64,000 nt of DNA, taken from assembly GCA_023078555.1 (NCBI GenBank), contig CM041198.1:10669874-10733873 (forward strand), written 5' to 3'. Positions 37,581 to 52,806 of the stretch are shown here, in pieces. This stretch comes from Ulva prolifera (taxonomy: Eukaryota > Chlorophyta > Ulvophyceae > Ulvales > Ulvaceae). Position numbers and translations under genes: made by a program. Every line of letters begins with the position of its first letter. The first letter of the stretch is position 1. The notes beneath the pieces were generated by a model. It was not told where the DNA came from. It saw nothing but the letters and a program-made list of their open reading frames with translations, and did no database searches.

Positions 37581-40500
37581 ATGTCTCTCTCGAACGCCAA
37601 CTCCAACGCCAACTCTCCTCGCGAGGAGAGGCGTGACGATGCTGACCAGCAGCCTCTCGTCGACAGGGACGCTGACCAGCAGCTCCCTGACGGAGAACAG
37701 CCTGCGGGTATGTTGCTCCGGGGCGGCCGAATTGTCCGGCCACGACCCTCTTCCCACACTGGGCAGAGCAGTCAGCAGGTGCCTTTTTCCTCTCATGTTG
37801 TGAACGATCCTGGTCACACTGAGTCACTCATATCACTCGAAACGTTAACCGAGGCGCTGCGCGCATCTCGGGGGCGTAGCGAACCTGATTTGACTAAAGG
37901 GAAATTGCCTGATTGGAATTACAAGACTGAAAGTTTCGTTGCGTACGAACAGAAAGTCTTTTTGTGGTTAGGTCAGTTCGAGTTAGATCATTTGTTGCAG
38001 CACGCACCGTCTGCGGACGAACAGCGTGTTCATGCTAGGGCGAGGACACAGGTCCTAATGTCTTTGCCTGACGCGGATAGGACGACTGTCTATCGCATGT
38101 CACATTTGTGTGAAGCATGGTCTTACTTGACTGCCAAGTACAGACCTAGCACTGAAGCCGAGATCCACAGACTGTGGAGTCGGTTCAATTCTTTGTCACA
38201 ACACAATAAAGATGTCGCGACATATTGTGGTGAGGTGATGAGTGTTTACACTCAACTGGAGGCACTAGGTGCCGATGTGGGCCAGCGATGGCTACGTTTG
38301 AAACTGTTAGAGGTGGGGGAGGAGTTCAACGCTGTGCGCGGCGAAGTTCAACACTCCTCCCCTCATGTGATAATATCTCGTTTAACTGAGCATGCTGATT
38401 TGCTCAAACAACAGCAGTCGCTGCAGGCTAGGTCTGGGGCGCCCGCGGGCAAACCAGGCCATGGCTGGCGCAAGCAGCACCGTGGTGACGGCCCTGTGGT
38501 CGCTGCTCTCGCAGCTGGCCAGGCTCCTCGCGAGGAGACCAGGACCTGTTTCTTCTGCAAGAAGAAGGGACATTTGCGTGCGAACTGCCCCCAACGCAAA
38601 CAGGCTGCGGCCAGAGATGTTTGCACTATTGAAATGCCTGCCAAGTATCCACAGCCGGACGCGTCCATGCCGTGGAACATCATTGTTGATAGTGGGTCGG
38701 ACATGCATATAGTAGGAAATCGGGAAATGTTCACTGAGTACGGCCCGTGTCAGAAAGTTGCCAATCTCGCGGGACCAGGGCAGCTTTCTATCATGGGTAG
38801 GGGAACCATTCAGGTGAACCTGGGTGCTTATGTGGACAAGCATGGGAACACGCACCCACTGGATGTGGAAATCCCTGGTGTTTACTATGCCCCCGAATGT
38901 CCGTACAACCTGCTCAGCACGATGGGTCTTAGATCAGAGCAGATGTTCCTAGACACGCGTAGGAATGTGTTATATGTCCCTGGTCTGGGTGATATGGCTA
39001 CCGGCGTGGAAGATGACGTCAAGTATCAGGAACTAGATGTAGACGGTCATCCTGTTTTTGCTTTTAAAATGGCGGTAGATACGAAACCCATTCTCGTCGG
39101 TGCGCCTGTCAATAGGGGGGTAGTCTGGTCTAACCAGAGCAGTCCGACCTCAGTTATTGAGGATCAGCAGCAGTGGCATCATGTGGCGGTTGCGGCCATT
39201 GACCTGAAGCGACCCAATGCTGGGGGAGCTGAGGTCCCACATGATGCGTACTTGCTGGAACCTGCTTTTCTAGCACACTTGTCTTTTCATCAGTCTAATT
39301 GGGTTCTGAAACGTATGCAATCTAACAGTGAATTTTATGGTCATTTGAATTTGGATGTCGATTCCGAGCCACTGGGGAATCGGTGTCACGGCTGCAGAAT
39401 TGGCAAAGTGCCTGCGGGCAAGTTCTCTGCCAATGATCGTGAGCTCATGGGCCAGGCCAAGTGGCCTGGTGAGCAACTGCACGCCGATTTAGCTGGTCCT
39501 GTCTCTCCGGTAGGAATTGGTGGTGTGAAATATGTTTTGTTTGTGATGTGTGCCTTTACCCGTTATACTTTCGTGGTAGGTCTGCGCAAAAAGAGTGAGG
39601 CTGCGGCCATGATCTCTTATATTATCGAACGCATTCGGGTGAATGTGGTGAAGCCAGGTGAACCGGGTGTGCGCATCCTACACACCGACAAAGGGGGAGA
39701 GTTTATGGTCGCGGCCTTAAAGCTCTACCTCCAGCGTCGTGGCATCACTCACCACTTGACCCCCACAGCCGCTCATCGCTGTAATGGCATGATCGAGAGG
39801 AGGATCGGAGTGGCCTTTGAGTCACTCCGTGCTGTGCTGCTCGCGAGCGGCCTGCCTCTTTTCCTGTGGATAGAATGCCTCGCCAGCGTTGTCCATGGTC
39901 ACAATCTCACGCCATCGTCGGCATTGTACCATGACAAACTGGCGAGCATCCTCAAGGGCCTGAAAGCTCAGCATACTGTCAATGCGTCTGCGGACGTTGA
40001 CGAAGCTGAAAAGAGCCTGGGGAAGGGTAAGCGCATGAAAAAGGCCGAGCGCGATAAGCTGAGGGATGAGGAGAAACGCAAGTACAAGTTGCTTGCGACG
40101 ACAGAATTAGATGAGTTTTTAGTGCGGTCTTGTGATAAGGATATCATTCCTTATATGGCCTTTTTCCGAGACACCTCCGTTGAGGTGTTCCAAGATCTGC
40201 TGCGGCAGCAGCGTCCATGGGGGGTTGAAGTGTATGCATACCCTAGGGATGACAAGCTGCGGAAGTTGTCCCCGCGGGGTGTGCCTGCATACTGGGTCGG
40301 GGCTGGGTTAGGCCCCAGCATGCAGCGTGTGTACGCCCAGGACGTTCCTGAGGGTAGGGTTTTTGTTGTGCGTCAGGTGATGTGCACTGCGGATCAGATG
40401 ATCCGGCACGTACGCAAGTACGATGCGTCCGCCGTTGTGGACAAGAGGGAACCTAAGGAGTTTGCGAACTCCTATACGGTTGTTTTCGAGGGGGACGATG

Positions 40501-43136
40501 AGGGTGAGCGTGTGACTGATGCTGATGTCCCTCCTTTCGCGACAGAGCACACGTATGATGGGGGAGTGTTGCGCCGTCTGCGTGACCAGCTGCACACCCC
40601 CCCTGGTCATGGTAGGGTTCCTGTCATGGAAATGACATTCCGGCAGGACAACCCTGACCCTGATCCCACTGCGTACTCTCCACGATTTGGAGCTGGCTCC
40701 TCTGCGGAGATTATCCGACGTGACCCTGCTAGGGCAACACCGGAAATAGCCAGAGCAGCTTTGCATCGCACGCGTGCAATGTCCAGAGCTGCTGCTCACC
40801 CCGCCGTCCCTGCTCCCCCTCGTGTTCACGGCGAAGTGCATCACCCTGTCGCCACGCCCTCTCGCACTGCGCGGTATGTTGTCACGCGCAATGCTGTGTT
40901 GCACGACCCTGGTGTAGAAGCTGCGTTCCCCATTCAAATGTCTGTCAGTGCGTCTGACGAGGACATGGATGAGGATGACGACGGTCCCGGCATCTATGAT
41001 GACGATGACGAACAGCGCATGGACTACACCGTCTCAGATGATGAAAGAGCTGCGGCTCATCAGAATCTGGAGGCTCAGCGGGTCCGTTCTGGGAGTAATT
41101 CGGCAGCGGCCTCAGCATCTGGCGCGGGGGCAGTTGCTCAGCCCTTGCGAGGAGCTGAGGCGCCGAGGCCCTTCTGGGAGGATGAGCCAGATGAGGTGGA
41201 GACCGGATCCGAATTAGGGGGAGAGGATCCGGACCCCTCAGCCGCAGTCGGGGTTGATTTACCTGACGAGGTGAGGGCCATTCCAGCCGCCTTGCCTCGT
41301 ATTAAAATCAATCCTCTCGTACGCAGACGCCTTGTTCCATTGGCTGCGGATGTAGCAGCTGTACAAATGCATGAGCCTGCGGGCTCTGACATTGCTAGTA
41401 GTGAAACAGTTGTAGCTGCTATTGATGTTTCAGCTTGCGATCAGGACACATCAGCCGCGGCTGACTGTGGAGTGTCCTGTGCAGGCCTGAAGCCTCAGCA
41501 TGTGGAGTCTGGTGAGCAGCAGAATGCTCAGCGTCGTGGGTCGCGCCGAGCAGCTGCCGCCAGGAAGCAGAAGGCCTCCTCCGACCCTGATCTGCCTTCT
41601 ATGAAGGAAGGACTTGCGGGTCCGGACAGGGATGCATGGCTGCGTGCCATGCAGGAGGAGGTAGATGCACTGGGTGAGCACGGAACCTTCGGGTTGTGCT
41701 ATCTGCCTGCGGGCAAACGGGCTATCTCGGGCAAATGGGTGCTCAAGATCAAGCGTGGGCCTGCGGGGGAGATTCAGCGCTACAAGGCACGTTATGTAGC
41801 GCGGGGTTTTTCTCAGGTAGAGGGTGTAGACTTTTTTGAGACTTGGTCACCTGTTGGGAGCTATGCGACACTTCGTGTGTTGCTGTCAGTTGCTGCTCAG
41901 GCAGATTTAGAAATTAGACACATAGATATACAGTGCGCTTTTCTGAATGGTGAGCTGGAGGAGGAAGTGTTCGTTGAACAGCCCCCGTACTTCACTGACG
42001 GGACAGCACGTGTATGGAGATTGCATAAAACCCTGTATGGCCTGAAGCAAGCTGCTCGCGAGTGGCATAAAGCTTTAATAAGGGTCTTAGCAGAGATGGG
42101 ATTTGTGTGCGCACAAAGTGATCCCGGACTGTATGTTAGAACATCTGGTCTTTGTTTTATTTTCCTGTGGGTTGACGACTTGTTCATATTCAGCGGCACT
42201 GCGGGGCTGCAAGAACTTGTCGACATAATTCTCACAAAATTTGAAGGCAGAGACCTGGGTGAACTAGCATGGGCACTTGGCACTGAGATCATGCGTGATC
42301 GTAAGGCCAAGACAATCACCATGACACAGCGAAACAAAATCCATAGCCTGCTTGAAAAGTATAGTATGTCTGATTGTCGAAAGTCTCCCACTCCGTTAGT
42401 GCCGCGGCAACAACTGAGGAGTGTGAAAGAGCACCCGGACCTGGAGAAAGCCAGTGCTGCTGAGCATTCCAGGTTCATGAGTGCTGTAGGAAGCATCCAG
42501 TACATTGCAGGAGTGACACGACCTGACCTCAGCTACGTGGCACATGCCCTGGCCCGGCACATGTCCAGTAGTCTGAAGGAACATTGGTTGGCTGTGCAAC
42601 ACGTTCTGAGATACCTGCAGTCCACAAAGAATTTAGGAATACAATTTGTAGGCTCTGTGGGGCATGGGTGCCTGTTAGAGGCATTTTCTGATGCAGATTT
42701 TGCGAACTCTGCTGATTTGAAGAGTGTGTCTGGTATGGTTCTTCGAGTGTATGGGAACTGTGTTCTCTGGCGCTCGAAGAAACAGAGTATAGTGGCTGGG
42801 GATACAACAGAGGCTGAGCTCATTGCGATGAGTGCAACAGCCAACGAGTTAATGTGGGTGAAGCAGTTGCTTCTCGACCTAAAACTCGTCCCGTATAAGC
42901 CAACTCTGTGGGGTGATAATAAAAGTGCCAATATCTTGGCAGTGAATGCTGTGTCCACTGACAGATCCAAGCACATTCGTGTGCGGCACTTGCGAGTGCG
43001 GGAATATGTCCAGATGGATGAACTTAAGGTAGCATGGGTGGGCACTGTTGATCAGTTAGCGGATGTGTTTACCAAAGTGCTGCCCGGACCTGCTTTGTTA
43101 GAAGTTCGTAATAAACTCCAGCTAGTGGAGACGTAG
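37581..43136 (+). CDS. Copia gag-pol polyprotein, 1851 residues, uninterrupted
   Basis: One frame encodes the whole polyprotein. Gag ends with a CCHC zinc knuckle, CFFCKKKGHLRANC (C323, C326, H331, C336). The aspartic protease has IIVDSGSDMHIV (D370). Integrase has the HHCC finger (H and H near 566-570, C602/C605) and the DDE triad near D636, D703 (HTDKGGEF) and E739 (NGMIERR), with 35 residues between the last two. Reverse transcriptase has KWVLKIKRGPAGEIQRYKAR, HIDIQCAFLNGELEEEVF, LYGLKQAAREWHK and the active-site box WVDD at 1530-1533. RNase H follows (TEAELIAMSATANE, LWGDNKSA). A 300-residue acidic/Pro-rich stretch lies between integrase and RT. The order protease-integrase-RT fixes it as copia rather than gypsy. 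Confidence 0.97.
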   Translation: MSLSNANSNANSPREERRDDADQQPLVDRDADQQLPDGEQPAGMLLRGGRIVRPRPSSHTGQSSQQVPFSSHVVNDPGHTESLISLETLTEALRASRGRSEPDLTKGKLPDWNYKTESFVAYEQKVFLWLGQFELDHLLQHAPSADEQRVHARARTQVLMSLPDADRTTVYRMSHLCEAWSYLTAKYRPSTEAEIHRLWSRFNSLSQHNKDVATYCGEVMSVYTQLEALGADVGQRWLRLKLLEVGEEFNAVRGEVQHSSPHVIISRLTEHADLLKQQQSLQARSGAPAGKPGHGWRKQHRGDGPVVAALAAGQAPREETRTCFFCKKKGHLRANCPQRKQAAARDVCTIEMPAKYPQPDASMPWNIIVDSGSDMHIVGNREMFTEYGPCQKVANLAGPGQLSIMGRGTIQVNLGAYVDKHGNTHPLDVEIPGVYYAPECPYNLLSTMGLRSEQMFLDTRRNVLYVPGLGDMATGVEDDVKYQELDVDGHPVFAFKMAVDTKPILVGAPVNRGVVWSNQSSPTSVIEDQQQWHHVAVAAIDLKRPNAGGAEVPHDAYLLEPAFLAHLSFHQSNWVLKRMQSNSEFYGHLNLDVDSEPLGNRCHGCRIGKVPAGKFSANDRELMGQAKWPGEQLHADLAGPVSPVGIGGVKYVLFVMCAFTRYTFVVGLRKKSEAAAMISYIIERIRVNVVKPGEPGVRILHTDKGGEFMVAALKLYLQRRGITHHLTPTAAHRCNGMIERRIGVAFESLRAVLLASGLPLFLWIECLASVVHGHNLTPSSALYHDKLASILKGLKAQHTVNASADVDEAEKSLGKGKRMKKAERDKLRDEEKRKYKLLATTELDEFLVRSCDKDIIPYMAFFRDTSVEVFQDLLRQQRPWGVEVYAYPRDDKLRKLSPRGVPAYWVGAGLGPSMQRVYAQDVPEGRVFVVRQVMCTADQMIRHVRKYDASAVVDKREPKEFANSYTVVFEGDDEGERVTDADVPPFATEHTYDGGVLRRLRDQLHTPPGHGRVPVMEMTFRQDNPDPDPTAYSPRFGAGSSAEIIRRDPARATPEIARAALHRTRAMSRAAAHPAVPAPPRVHGEVHHPVATPSRTARYVVTRNAVLHDPGVEAAFPIQMSVSASDEDMDEDDDGPGIYDDDDEQRMDYTVSDDERAAAHQNLEAQRVRSGSNSAAASASGAGAVAQPLRGAEAPRPFWEDEPDEVETGSELGGEDPDPSAAVGVDLPDEVRAIPAALPRIKINPLVRRRLVPLAADVAAVQMHEPAGSDIASSETVVAAIDVSACDQDTSAAADCGVSCAGLKPQHVESGEQQNAQRRGSRRAAAARKQKASSDPDLPSMKEGLAGPDRDAWLRAMQEEVDALGEHGTFGLCYLPAGKRAISGKWVLKIKRGPAGEIQRYKARYVARGFSQVEGVDFFETWSPVGSYATLRVLLSVAAQADLEIRHIDIQCAFLNGELEEEVFVEQPPYFTDGTARVWRLHKTLYGLKQAAREWHKALIRVLAEMGFVCAQSDPGLYVRTSGLCFIFLWVDDLFIFSGTAGLQELVDIILTKFEGRDLGELAWALGTEIMRDRKAKTITMTQRNKIHSLLEKYSMSDCRKSPTPLVPRQQLRSVKEHPDLEKASAAEHSRFMSAVGSIQYIAGVTRPDLSYVAHALARHMSSSLKEHWLAVQHVLRYLQSTKNLGIQFVGSVGHGCLLEAFSDADFANSADLKSVSGMVLRVYGNCVLWRSKKQSIVAGDTTEAELIAMSATANELMWVKQLLLDLKLVPYKPTLWGDNKSANILAVNAVSTDRSKHIRVRHLRVREYVQMDELKVAWVGTVDQLADVFTKVLPGPALLEVRNKLQLVET

Positions 43137-43139
43137 CAG

Positions 43140-43153
43140 GGTTTATGGGGGAG
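43140..43153 (+). other. Polypurine tract of the copia element
   Basis: GGGTTTATGGGGGAG just before the 3' LTR; the purine run ATGGGGGAG is the likely plus-strand primer. Confidence 0.7.
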
Positions 43154-43506
43154 TGTCACAATGCATGAGCCTGCGGGCAGCAGTGTGGTGACAGGTGCAC
43201 CCATGCACGAACGATCCGCGGATCCAGTGTAGGGGTAAGCCGCCAGCTAGGATCGTCTCGATGTAGTGAGAGAGATCGTGCGAGGGTTTCCCGCCGTAAC
43301 CTTGAGTGTTGAGTGTTCAGTGTGCATATAAGCATGTGCACACTGAGATCTGTAACCATTCTCTTTACTGTTTCCCGGTACTAGCACTTCCCTTCAACAT
43401 CTCTCGGCTCTACCTCTGTGCGCAGCAGGTATGAGATGTTGGCTGTCCTGACCTGACCTGAATGAGGACTGCGCGTCCGCCCTGCACAAAGATAGCTTTT
43501 TTGACA
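43154..43506 (+). repeat. 3' LTR of the copia element
   Basis: 353 bp, identical to the 5' LTR except GAGATCG for GAGATTG and CGGCTCT for CGGTTCT. Confidence 0.96.
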
Positions 43507-43511
43507 CCGTG
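43507..43511. repeat. 5-bp target site duplication of the copia element, right copy
   Basis: CCGTG, identical to 36918-36922. Confidence 0.9.
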
Positions 43512-46500
43512 ATGCGGGAATGAAAGTCCCCGCCCGCCCCCTGCCCCCCTTGAGAGTGACCCCGAATTGCGGTGGATTCCACCGCAACCGGGAATCGCTA
43601 CGCCCCCATGTGTGTCAGCTTTGCGTACCAGCAAAGTTTAGCTGCCTTGATCATTGAGCTCACAGGCAGAAGGCCCGTGTCGGTAAAACAAATCTCCTCC
43701 CTGCAATCGAACTGGTGCAGACCAAACACCATGCGGATTGCCTTTTTACAGATGGTATCAAGTTTGTCGAGTTCAGTTTCGGGCCAATCCAGACCTCAGC
43801 CCCATACAAAGCAGGAGTATATATGAACGCATAAACAAGGCGGAGCCGGGCGGTCACCGGGAGGTAGTGGCATCGCAGCACTGGCCGCCATGCGCCAAGT
43901 GCCTTGTTCATCTTTGCGCGTACATGATGCATATGTTCAGACCAAGAGCCATTTGACTGAAAGAAAACACCCAGGTATATGTAGTTGTGAACAGTCTCCA
44001 ACTGCGACCCCCGCAGCTGGAAGACGACTGGTGCGCCGCCCCGCGGCTGATTGAACACCATAGTTTTAGGTTTTAACACATTTGGTAAGGAGCGCCATTG
44101 AAACAACCATTTATCGATTGTATCAATGTGTCCCTGGAGCCCTGCCGGTGTCAAGGACATTGCATTGACATCGTCTGCATAAGTGAGTCCGGAAATTTTA
44201 TCGGTGTCTGGTGAGTCAAGGGGAATGCAGAGTTCTTTTGGACGGGTGTGCAGTGTTTCAAGCAGATCATCAATGAACACATCAAAGAGAATGGTTGACC
44301 GGGGGCCGACCCCGAGGGTGATGGGGAAGTATGGTGATTCCTGGTCTTGGAAGCGCACCCTTGATTTTGTGTTTGAGAGCATGTGTGCGATGACCCGACC
44401 GAGGCGGCCTGTCACTCCTTTCTGGCGCAGTTTGTACAACACACCGTCGCGCCACACAGTATCGTATGCTTTCCGGATGTCCAGGAAGAAAGCATAAAGT
44501 GGAGTGTCCGCCGCGGCAGCCGCCCGGACAATGCGTGCAAAGGTGTGGACATGGTCTACGCAGAGACTCGTGGAGGGTTATATTGTTTTGGAGGCGGGAC
44601 CTGAGTAGTGTGCTGAAAAGCTTCCGGAATATTGAAAGCAGTGTGATACCCGAGTAGTTGGAGGGGTCTGTTGCATCCCCGGCTTTGTGGAGGCTTACAA
44701 TTGTTCCGAGTGACCATGCATTGGGAATGGTTTCGTGCGTCCAGCAGAAATTGAGGAGCTGCAGGACGACGGTTTGCAATTGCGACCCCCCGGCCTTCAG
44801 TAGTTCGCAAATGATATCATCGTGGTCTGCGGCTATCCAGTTGTGCATTGTAGCAAGTGCTTGTTGAAGTTCTTGAAGTGTGAAGGCATCATCCATCTCT
44901 CGGTTGTGTTCATGCTCATTTTGGCGCCATGCGTGCAATTTGTCTCTGACATGTGCATCAGTTTGCTCGCAGAATGTGGCATGTGGGACCGGGTTCATTT
45001 CAGATTGATAGTGATTCGAGAAAACCTGCATCACTGTGTCGATATTATCAGTGGGGACTCCCCCAGACATAACAGAAGGCACGGGGTGCTCGGCCGTCGA
45101 GCCACCCCTGGTTAGCAGTTTTAACAAACGTTTCGCTGACACCCATGAAACTTTAGACTCAAGTCCTGGCGTGCACGTTTTAGAGACATGGTTGGCTTGC
45201 TGTTTGGTGCATGCACGTTTGAGATCGCGTTTCAGCTGGTTCTTTGCACCTCGGCGTTGCTGGAATGCTAGCTTGTCAGTGTCGCTGCCGGTCCGGCAAT
45301 GTGTCTCATGAAGGGTCCAGCATTCACGTCTGAGGTCTGCATATTCTTTGTTCCACCATTGCATGCGATGGGTCCGTACCTGATGTTTCCCAAAGCATTT
45401 CTCTCCAGTGGTACGTAGGATGGTTGTCAAGGCAGATGTGAAAGTGTTGGCAGCTTCAGCACGCGGCATGGTTCATGAGTCCATGTCGTGCAGCAACTGG
45501 GCAAGGGGCTCTTTCAGGGCTGTTTCAAAGTTTGCAACTGTCTCCTCGTTTTGCATTGCTTTCCTATTCCACCGTTTTTTTGGTGTGATCGGGCGCATTT
45601 GCGCTTGCTTCTGTGTGTGGCATGTGGCAGTGACAGTGTGAGCAGCACGTGATCAGAGATACACTGCCTAGCAGAGTGGATTGCAGGTGCATTGCAACGG
45701 TCCCTACATGCAGAGCTCGTCAGACAGTAGGCAACAACAGAGGTGCCGCCGGCATGCATGCATGTCGGCGAAAAGCCAGTGTGGTTGTGCATGACATGCA
45801 TGTTGCATTGTTCTACCATGTTTATTAGGCGACAGCCCTGTGAGTTACGGAACGTTTCATTATGTAGTGGAATATGATGTGAGTTTTGTGCATTCCCAAT
45901 CCTGGCGTTGAACACTTCCCCGCACACAATGATGTGGAATTCCTTGTCAGTCAAGTAGTGTATGTCATGTGTGAGAGCTTCCAGCTCAGCAGCAAACCTG
46001 TCACTGTCTGCAGGACGGGTGTGTGCCACCGGCCATATGTATACACTTCCGATTGCAGTCTTGGTTGTGTGTCTGCCGGCGCACCCAGGTCGTCTGATGA
46101 TTTTTCTTGGAACCCCAGGATAGTGTGTGTGTAAGGTGTGACAGTGTGTCTTTCACAATGATGCCTGTGCCGCCGCCGGTCCTTGTTTGAGTTGTGTATC
46201 CCGGAGCACCATATGCAGTATACCCGTGCGCGGCAAGCATAGAAGTTTTCTCTGTGTCCGACAAGTCGCACCAGGTTTCTTGAACTGAACAAATGTCCAC
46301 ATGTTCTGATGACAGAAATGCACAAACATCCACATGTTTAGATGACAAGGATTGTGTAAACATACCATTCACATTCATGCTTCCAAGCGTGACACATGTT
46401 GGTGCTTCAGATGTACCCGCCTGGTTGTCATGTGCAGAGGCGAGAGGTGCAAAGCGGTTGGCCGCGGTTGCAGGTTCGGTGGTGGTAGGGTGGGGGCGAG

Positions 46501-47080
46501 CGCGGAGTGGTTTGTTCCGGCCATCGCCTTGTGGATACATCATGTATGTGAGTTCCATTTTGGTAGATGGAGCCGTGCGGCAACCCCGAGGAAGCAGTGC
46601 CTCTGAGCATGCTTGGGCAAAAGGAACCACGCCCTGTGCGACAATTGTCGCGATGTCGAGTCTTTTGTAGACGGACAACAGGAGGAATGGCTGCCCAGTT
46701 GTTTTTTTTCTGTGTCGTGTACGGTTGGCGGCCTGAAGTATTGAGAGGGTGGCGCTGTGTGAGGTCACGGAGAGGAATGCGCCCGTGTGGCAGACTACGT
46801 CACAAGGGCCAAAGAAAGAGAACACTACGCGATTTGGTGGCACAACTTGCATCACCTCCTCATGCTCATTGTGCTGCTGATGCCTTATGCCGGTTCGTTG
46901 CATCACAGGCGCGTTCACTGTCTCAGTCATAGAGAGTCGTGTTGGAGGGGAGAGGACCAGGCTGTTGCGGTACGGATCGAAAACGAGCATGCGCACATGG
47001 ACAACTACGCACGTGGCTGTGCGACATTGCACCAGCCACCATGCAACATACACAAGAGGAGAGTAAGCAGGCTCCCTCAC
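43512..47080 (-). pseudogene. LINE ORF, endonuclease and reverse transcriptase part, frameshifted
   Basis: Three main frames: 47080-46001 (leader and N-terminal half of the endonuclease), 46029-45514 (rest of the endonuclease), 45469-44282 (linker and RT fingers) and 44457-43660 (RT palm and thumb, YADD, YLGVFFQSNGSWSEHM). The D of the usual GDFNA box is altered (GEVFNARIG). Past 43660 another frame continues (SSMIKAAKLCWYAKL) to the copia border. At least three frameshifts and one stop make it inactive. Confidence 0.85.
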
Positions 47081-50427
<3,347 letters not shown>

Positions 50428-50700
50428 ACGCCATCACACCAGGGGGTGTGGGTTTGCGGGCGGGCGGGGTGGTGTGCGCGGGCTGGGCTTGGGGGGTTGT
50501 GCTGGGGGAGGCGGGGGCCTCCCCGGGCTGGGGGTTGTTGCGGGTTCGCTGTTTGTTTGCTGAGCGGCCTTGGCTGCTGGTGCTTCCGGGGCTCGTGCGC
50601 CTTGCTGTTGGGCGGGGTTCGGGTGGGGATGGGCGTGTGGGCATGGGCGTGTGTGTGGTTGTGTGGCCGTGTCGCTGTGTTCGGCGCGGGTGCTGCCGTT

Positions 50701-50900
<200 letters not shown>

Positions 50901-51356
50901 GGCGCGCCTCGGCCGTGCTCCGTTCCGGGTTTCGCGGATGGGGGCGCCCCCATGTGTGTTGTCCCGGCGCTCGGGGCTGGCCTGGTCGGGGCATTGGGGC
51001 GGGGGTCCTGGGGGCCCCCGGCGGCTTCCGTGTGGGGCCGGCGCCGGCCGGGCCGCTGCATGGGGCTGCCGCGGCCGCGCGGGCGGCGGGGTCGTGTGGC
51101 GTGTTGGCGTGTGGGTTGGTAGGTGCTTGGGTGTGTGTTTGGGTTTGGGTCTGGGCCGCGTGCGGGTGCGTGGGTGCGTGGGTCGGGTTTCAGTGTGTGG
51201 TTCGTGTGGTAGTGTGTGGGCGCGTGGGGGTGTGTGGGTGCTTGTTCTGCCTTGGCGTTGGCTGTTGCTCTCCTGCTGCGTGCGCGTTGCGTTGTTCGTG
51301 CTCTCCCTTTTGCTCCTGGCGGTGCTACCGGCCCCTCCGGCTTTTTCCTTTGTAAC

Positions 51357-52806
51357 ACACACACAGACTGTGATGACTACAAGTGTATGCATGGGCTCGG
51401 GCCTGCGTGCCCAACAACATGCGCTACAGTCGTGCATCAGGCGTAGCCGCACAGCAAGAACGCTGACGGCACGGGCTCGCGGAGCCTGAACATCGCGGAG
51501 CCCGTAAACAAAAGGAAAAGGCACACAATAACTGTCTCTGAGCGGCAACATGCCGCGCAGTTCGGCGTCTTGGCAATGCTAGCACAGCCCGAAACTAACA
51601 TCGCGGCGCGAGAAGGCACACACTCACGCAACTACCGTGTGCTCGTGCAACTGCCCACCAGAATCGGGAATCAGATGTTATAAGCGAGATGGTATGCATT
51701 CTGTGGGTGTGAAACGGGCAAAGCATGTAGAAACAAGCAGTGCGTAATAGTTCGGCAACCACGCAGCACAGCTACGGCGTCGGCAATGGGTGTTGCCAGA
51801 CCAAGCTGGCCAGGAACGCACAACATAACACAAGAAAACATCTAACGCGGGATCTGTGAGTTCTGGCACCTGGGATGACTTCTGGTTGCGATGGTTGCGA
51901 TAGTTGCCGAGAGTGCCTAGTCTTGACTCGAGCGCAGCCTCATCGTCGCATTGTCACTGCCCGCGGGCGAACGCCGAAAGACACAAACACATAGACTAAG
52001 ACTCAAAAATAAAACCTATCGCGTGATCAAATTCGTGTCCGTGTCGCGGTAGCCGGTCCGCTCCCCTGCCGAGAGCGTTTAGCACATCATAGCCATGGTA
52101 AACATAGATGTATAGGGCATGTAGCCTTGAATGAGACACCTACTCCAGCTCCGTGGATAAACCCAGATCCCTGCCCGTCATTGGGGCGGCACCACACGTC
52201 GTTCCCGATTGCGGAGTTGTCAATGTCCTAATGGATACGGCTACGTCTTCACGCGTGTATACGCATCGCTTCCCCGGCGACAGTGGCAATTACCCCATGT
52301 TTAGGAGGGATGTGGAGACATCTGCGGCGCGCGCGACGCTTTCCTATAACAAACGGAGCATCGCCAAAGTTGTGATACCTGCGCATACGTTGAGCTGCAT
52401 TAACAGCCCGACGACCAGAGCCAGTGTGGAGATCGATTTCCTTTCTTCACAACTTAGTTTTTAAGTGTCACCCGTGGTGGTAGCTGATGCCGAAGCCTGA
52501 GGTGTGCGGGAGGTTGGAACTCACTCCATGGGCCCGCGTGTAAAGTCGCGAGGCCTCCGTTGCTGCCGTGCCATGGCCGCTGCTCTTGAGAGCATGTGCT
52601 CTCCCGATCGCGTGCACTTCCCTTGTCGCAAATTATCGCGCGCGCACAAGCGCAAGTGGCGCCGTGGCCTTGTATGAATGCACTGTGTGATTTCAGTGGC
52701 TTGCAGTGACCAGGGTCAGGAGGATGTACCCGGCACCTGATTCAACCACTGTCACTGGTATATGAATCTATTTGCAACAGATTGTCCGGTACACAAGTTT
52801 ACTGCC
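51357..52806. other. Intergenic region with a LINE 3'-end fragment
   Basis: On the plus strand, GGAGTTGTCAATGTCC then AATGGATACGGCTA at 52213-52243 matches the LINE 3' end at 36131-36160. The preceding 50 bases (CGTTCCCGATTGC) are weakly alike. It is a severely truncated copy. No other feature was recognised. Confidence 0.5.

Larger units (their letters stand above)
36923..43506 (+). mobile_element. Ty1/copia LTR retrotransposon, full length and apparently intact
   Basis: 6584 bp with 353-bp LTRs, a tRNA-type primer site, one 1851-codon gag-pol ORF, a purine tract and a CCGTG target duplication. The LTRs differ at two positions, so it inserted recently. It lies inside a minus-strand LINE in the opposite orientation. 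Confidence 0.97.
36102..47080 (-). mobile_element. Decayed APE-type LINE, split by a copia element
   Basis: Right to left on the minus strand. An N-terminal region leads into an AP-endonuclease-like domain at about 46700-45514 (LGSMNVNGMF, DICSVQETWC, FNARIG, ISDHVLLTLSL). The reverse transcriptase follows at 45469-43660 (fingers VSLHKAGDATDPSNYSGITL; palm YADDVNAMS). A C-terminal part runs to 43512. After the copia insertion (36923-43506) the same frame resumes at 36917 and runs to a stop at 36124. Frameshifts near 46020, 45490 and 44450 and an in-frame TAG in the C-terminal part disable it. The 3' end reads GGAGTTGTCAATGTCC then GGATACGGCTATGTAATCATG and closes in a (CATA)n tail at 36102-36119. 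Confidence 0.88.
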
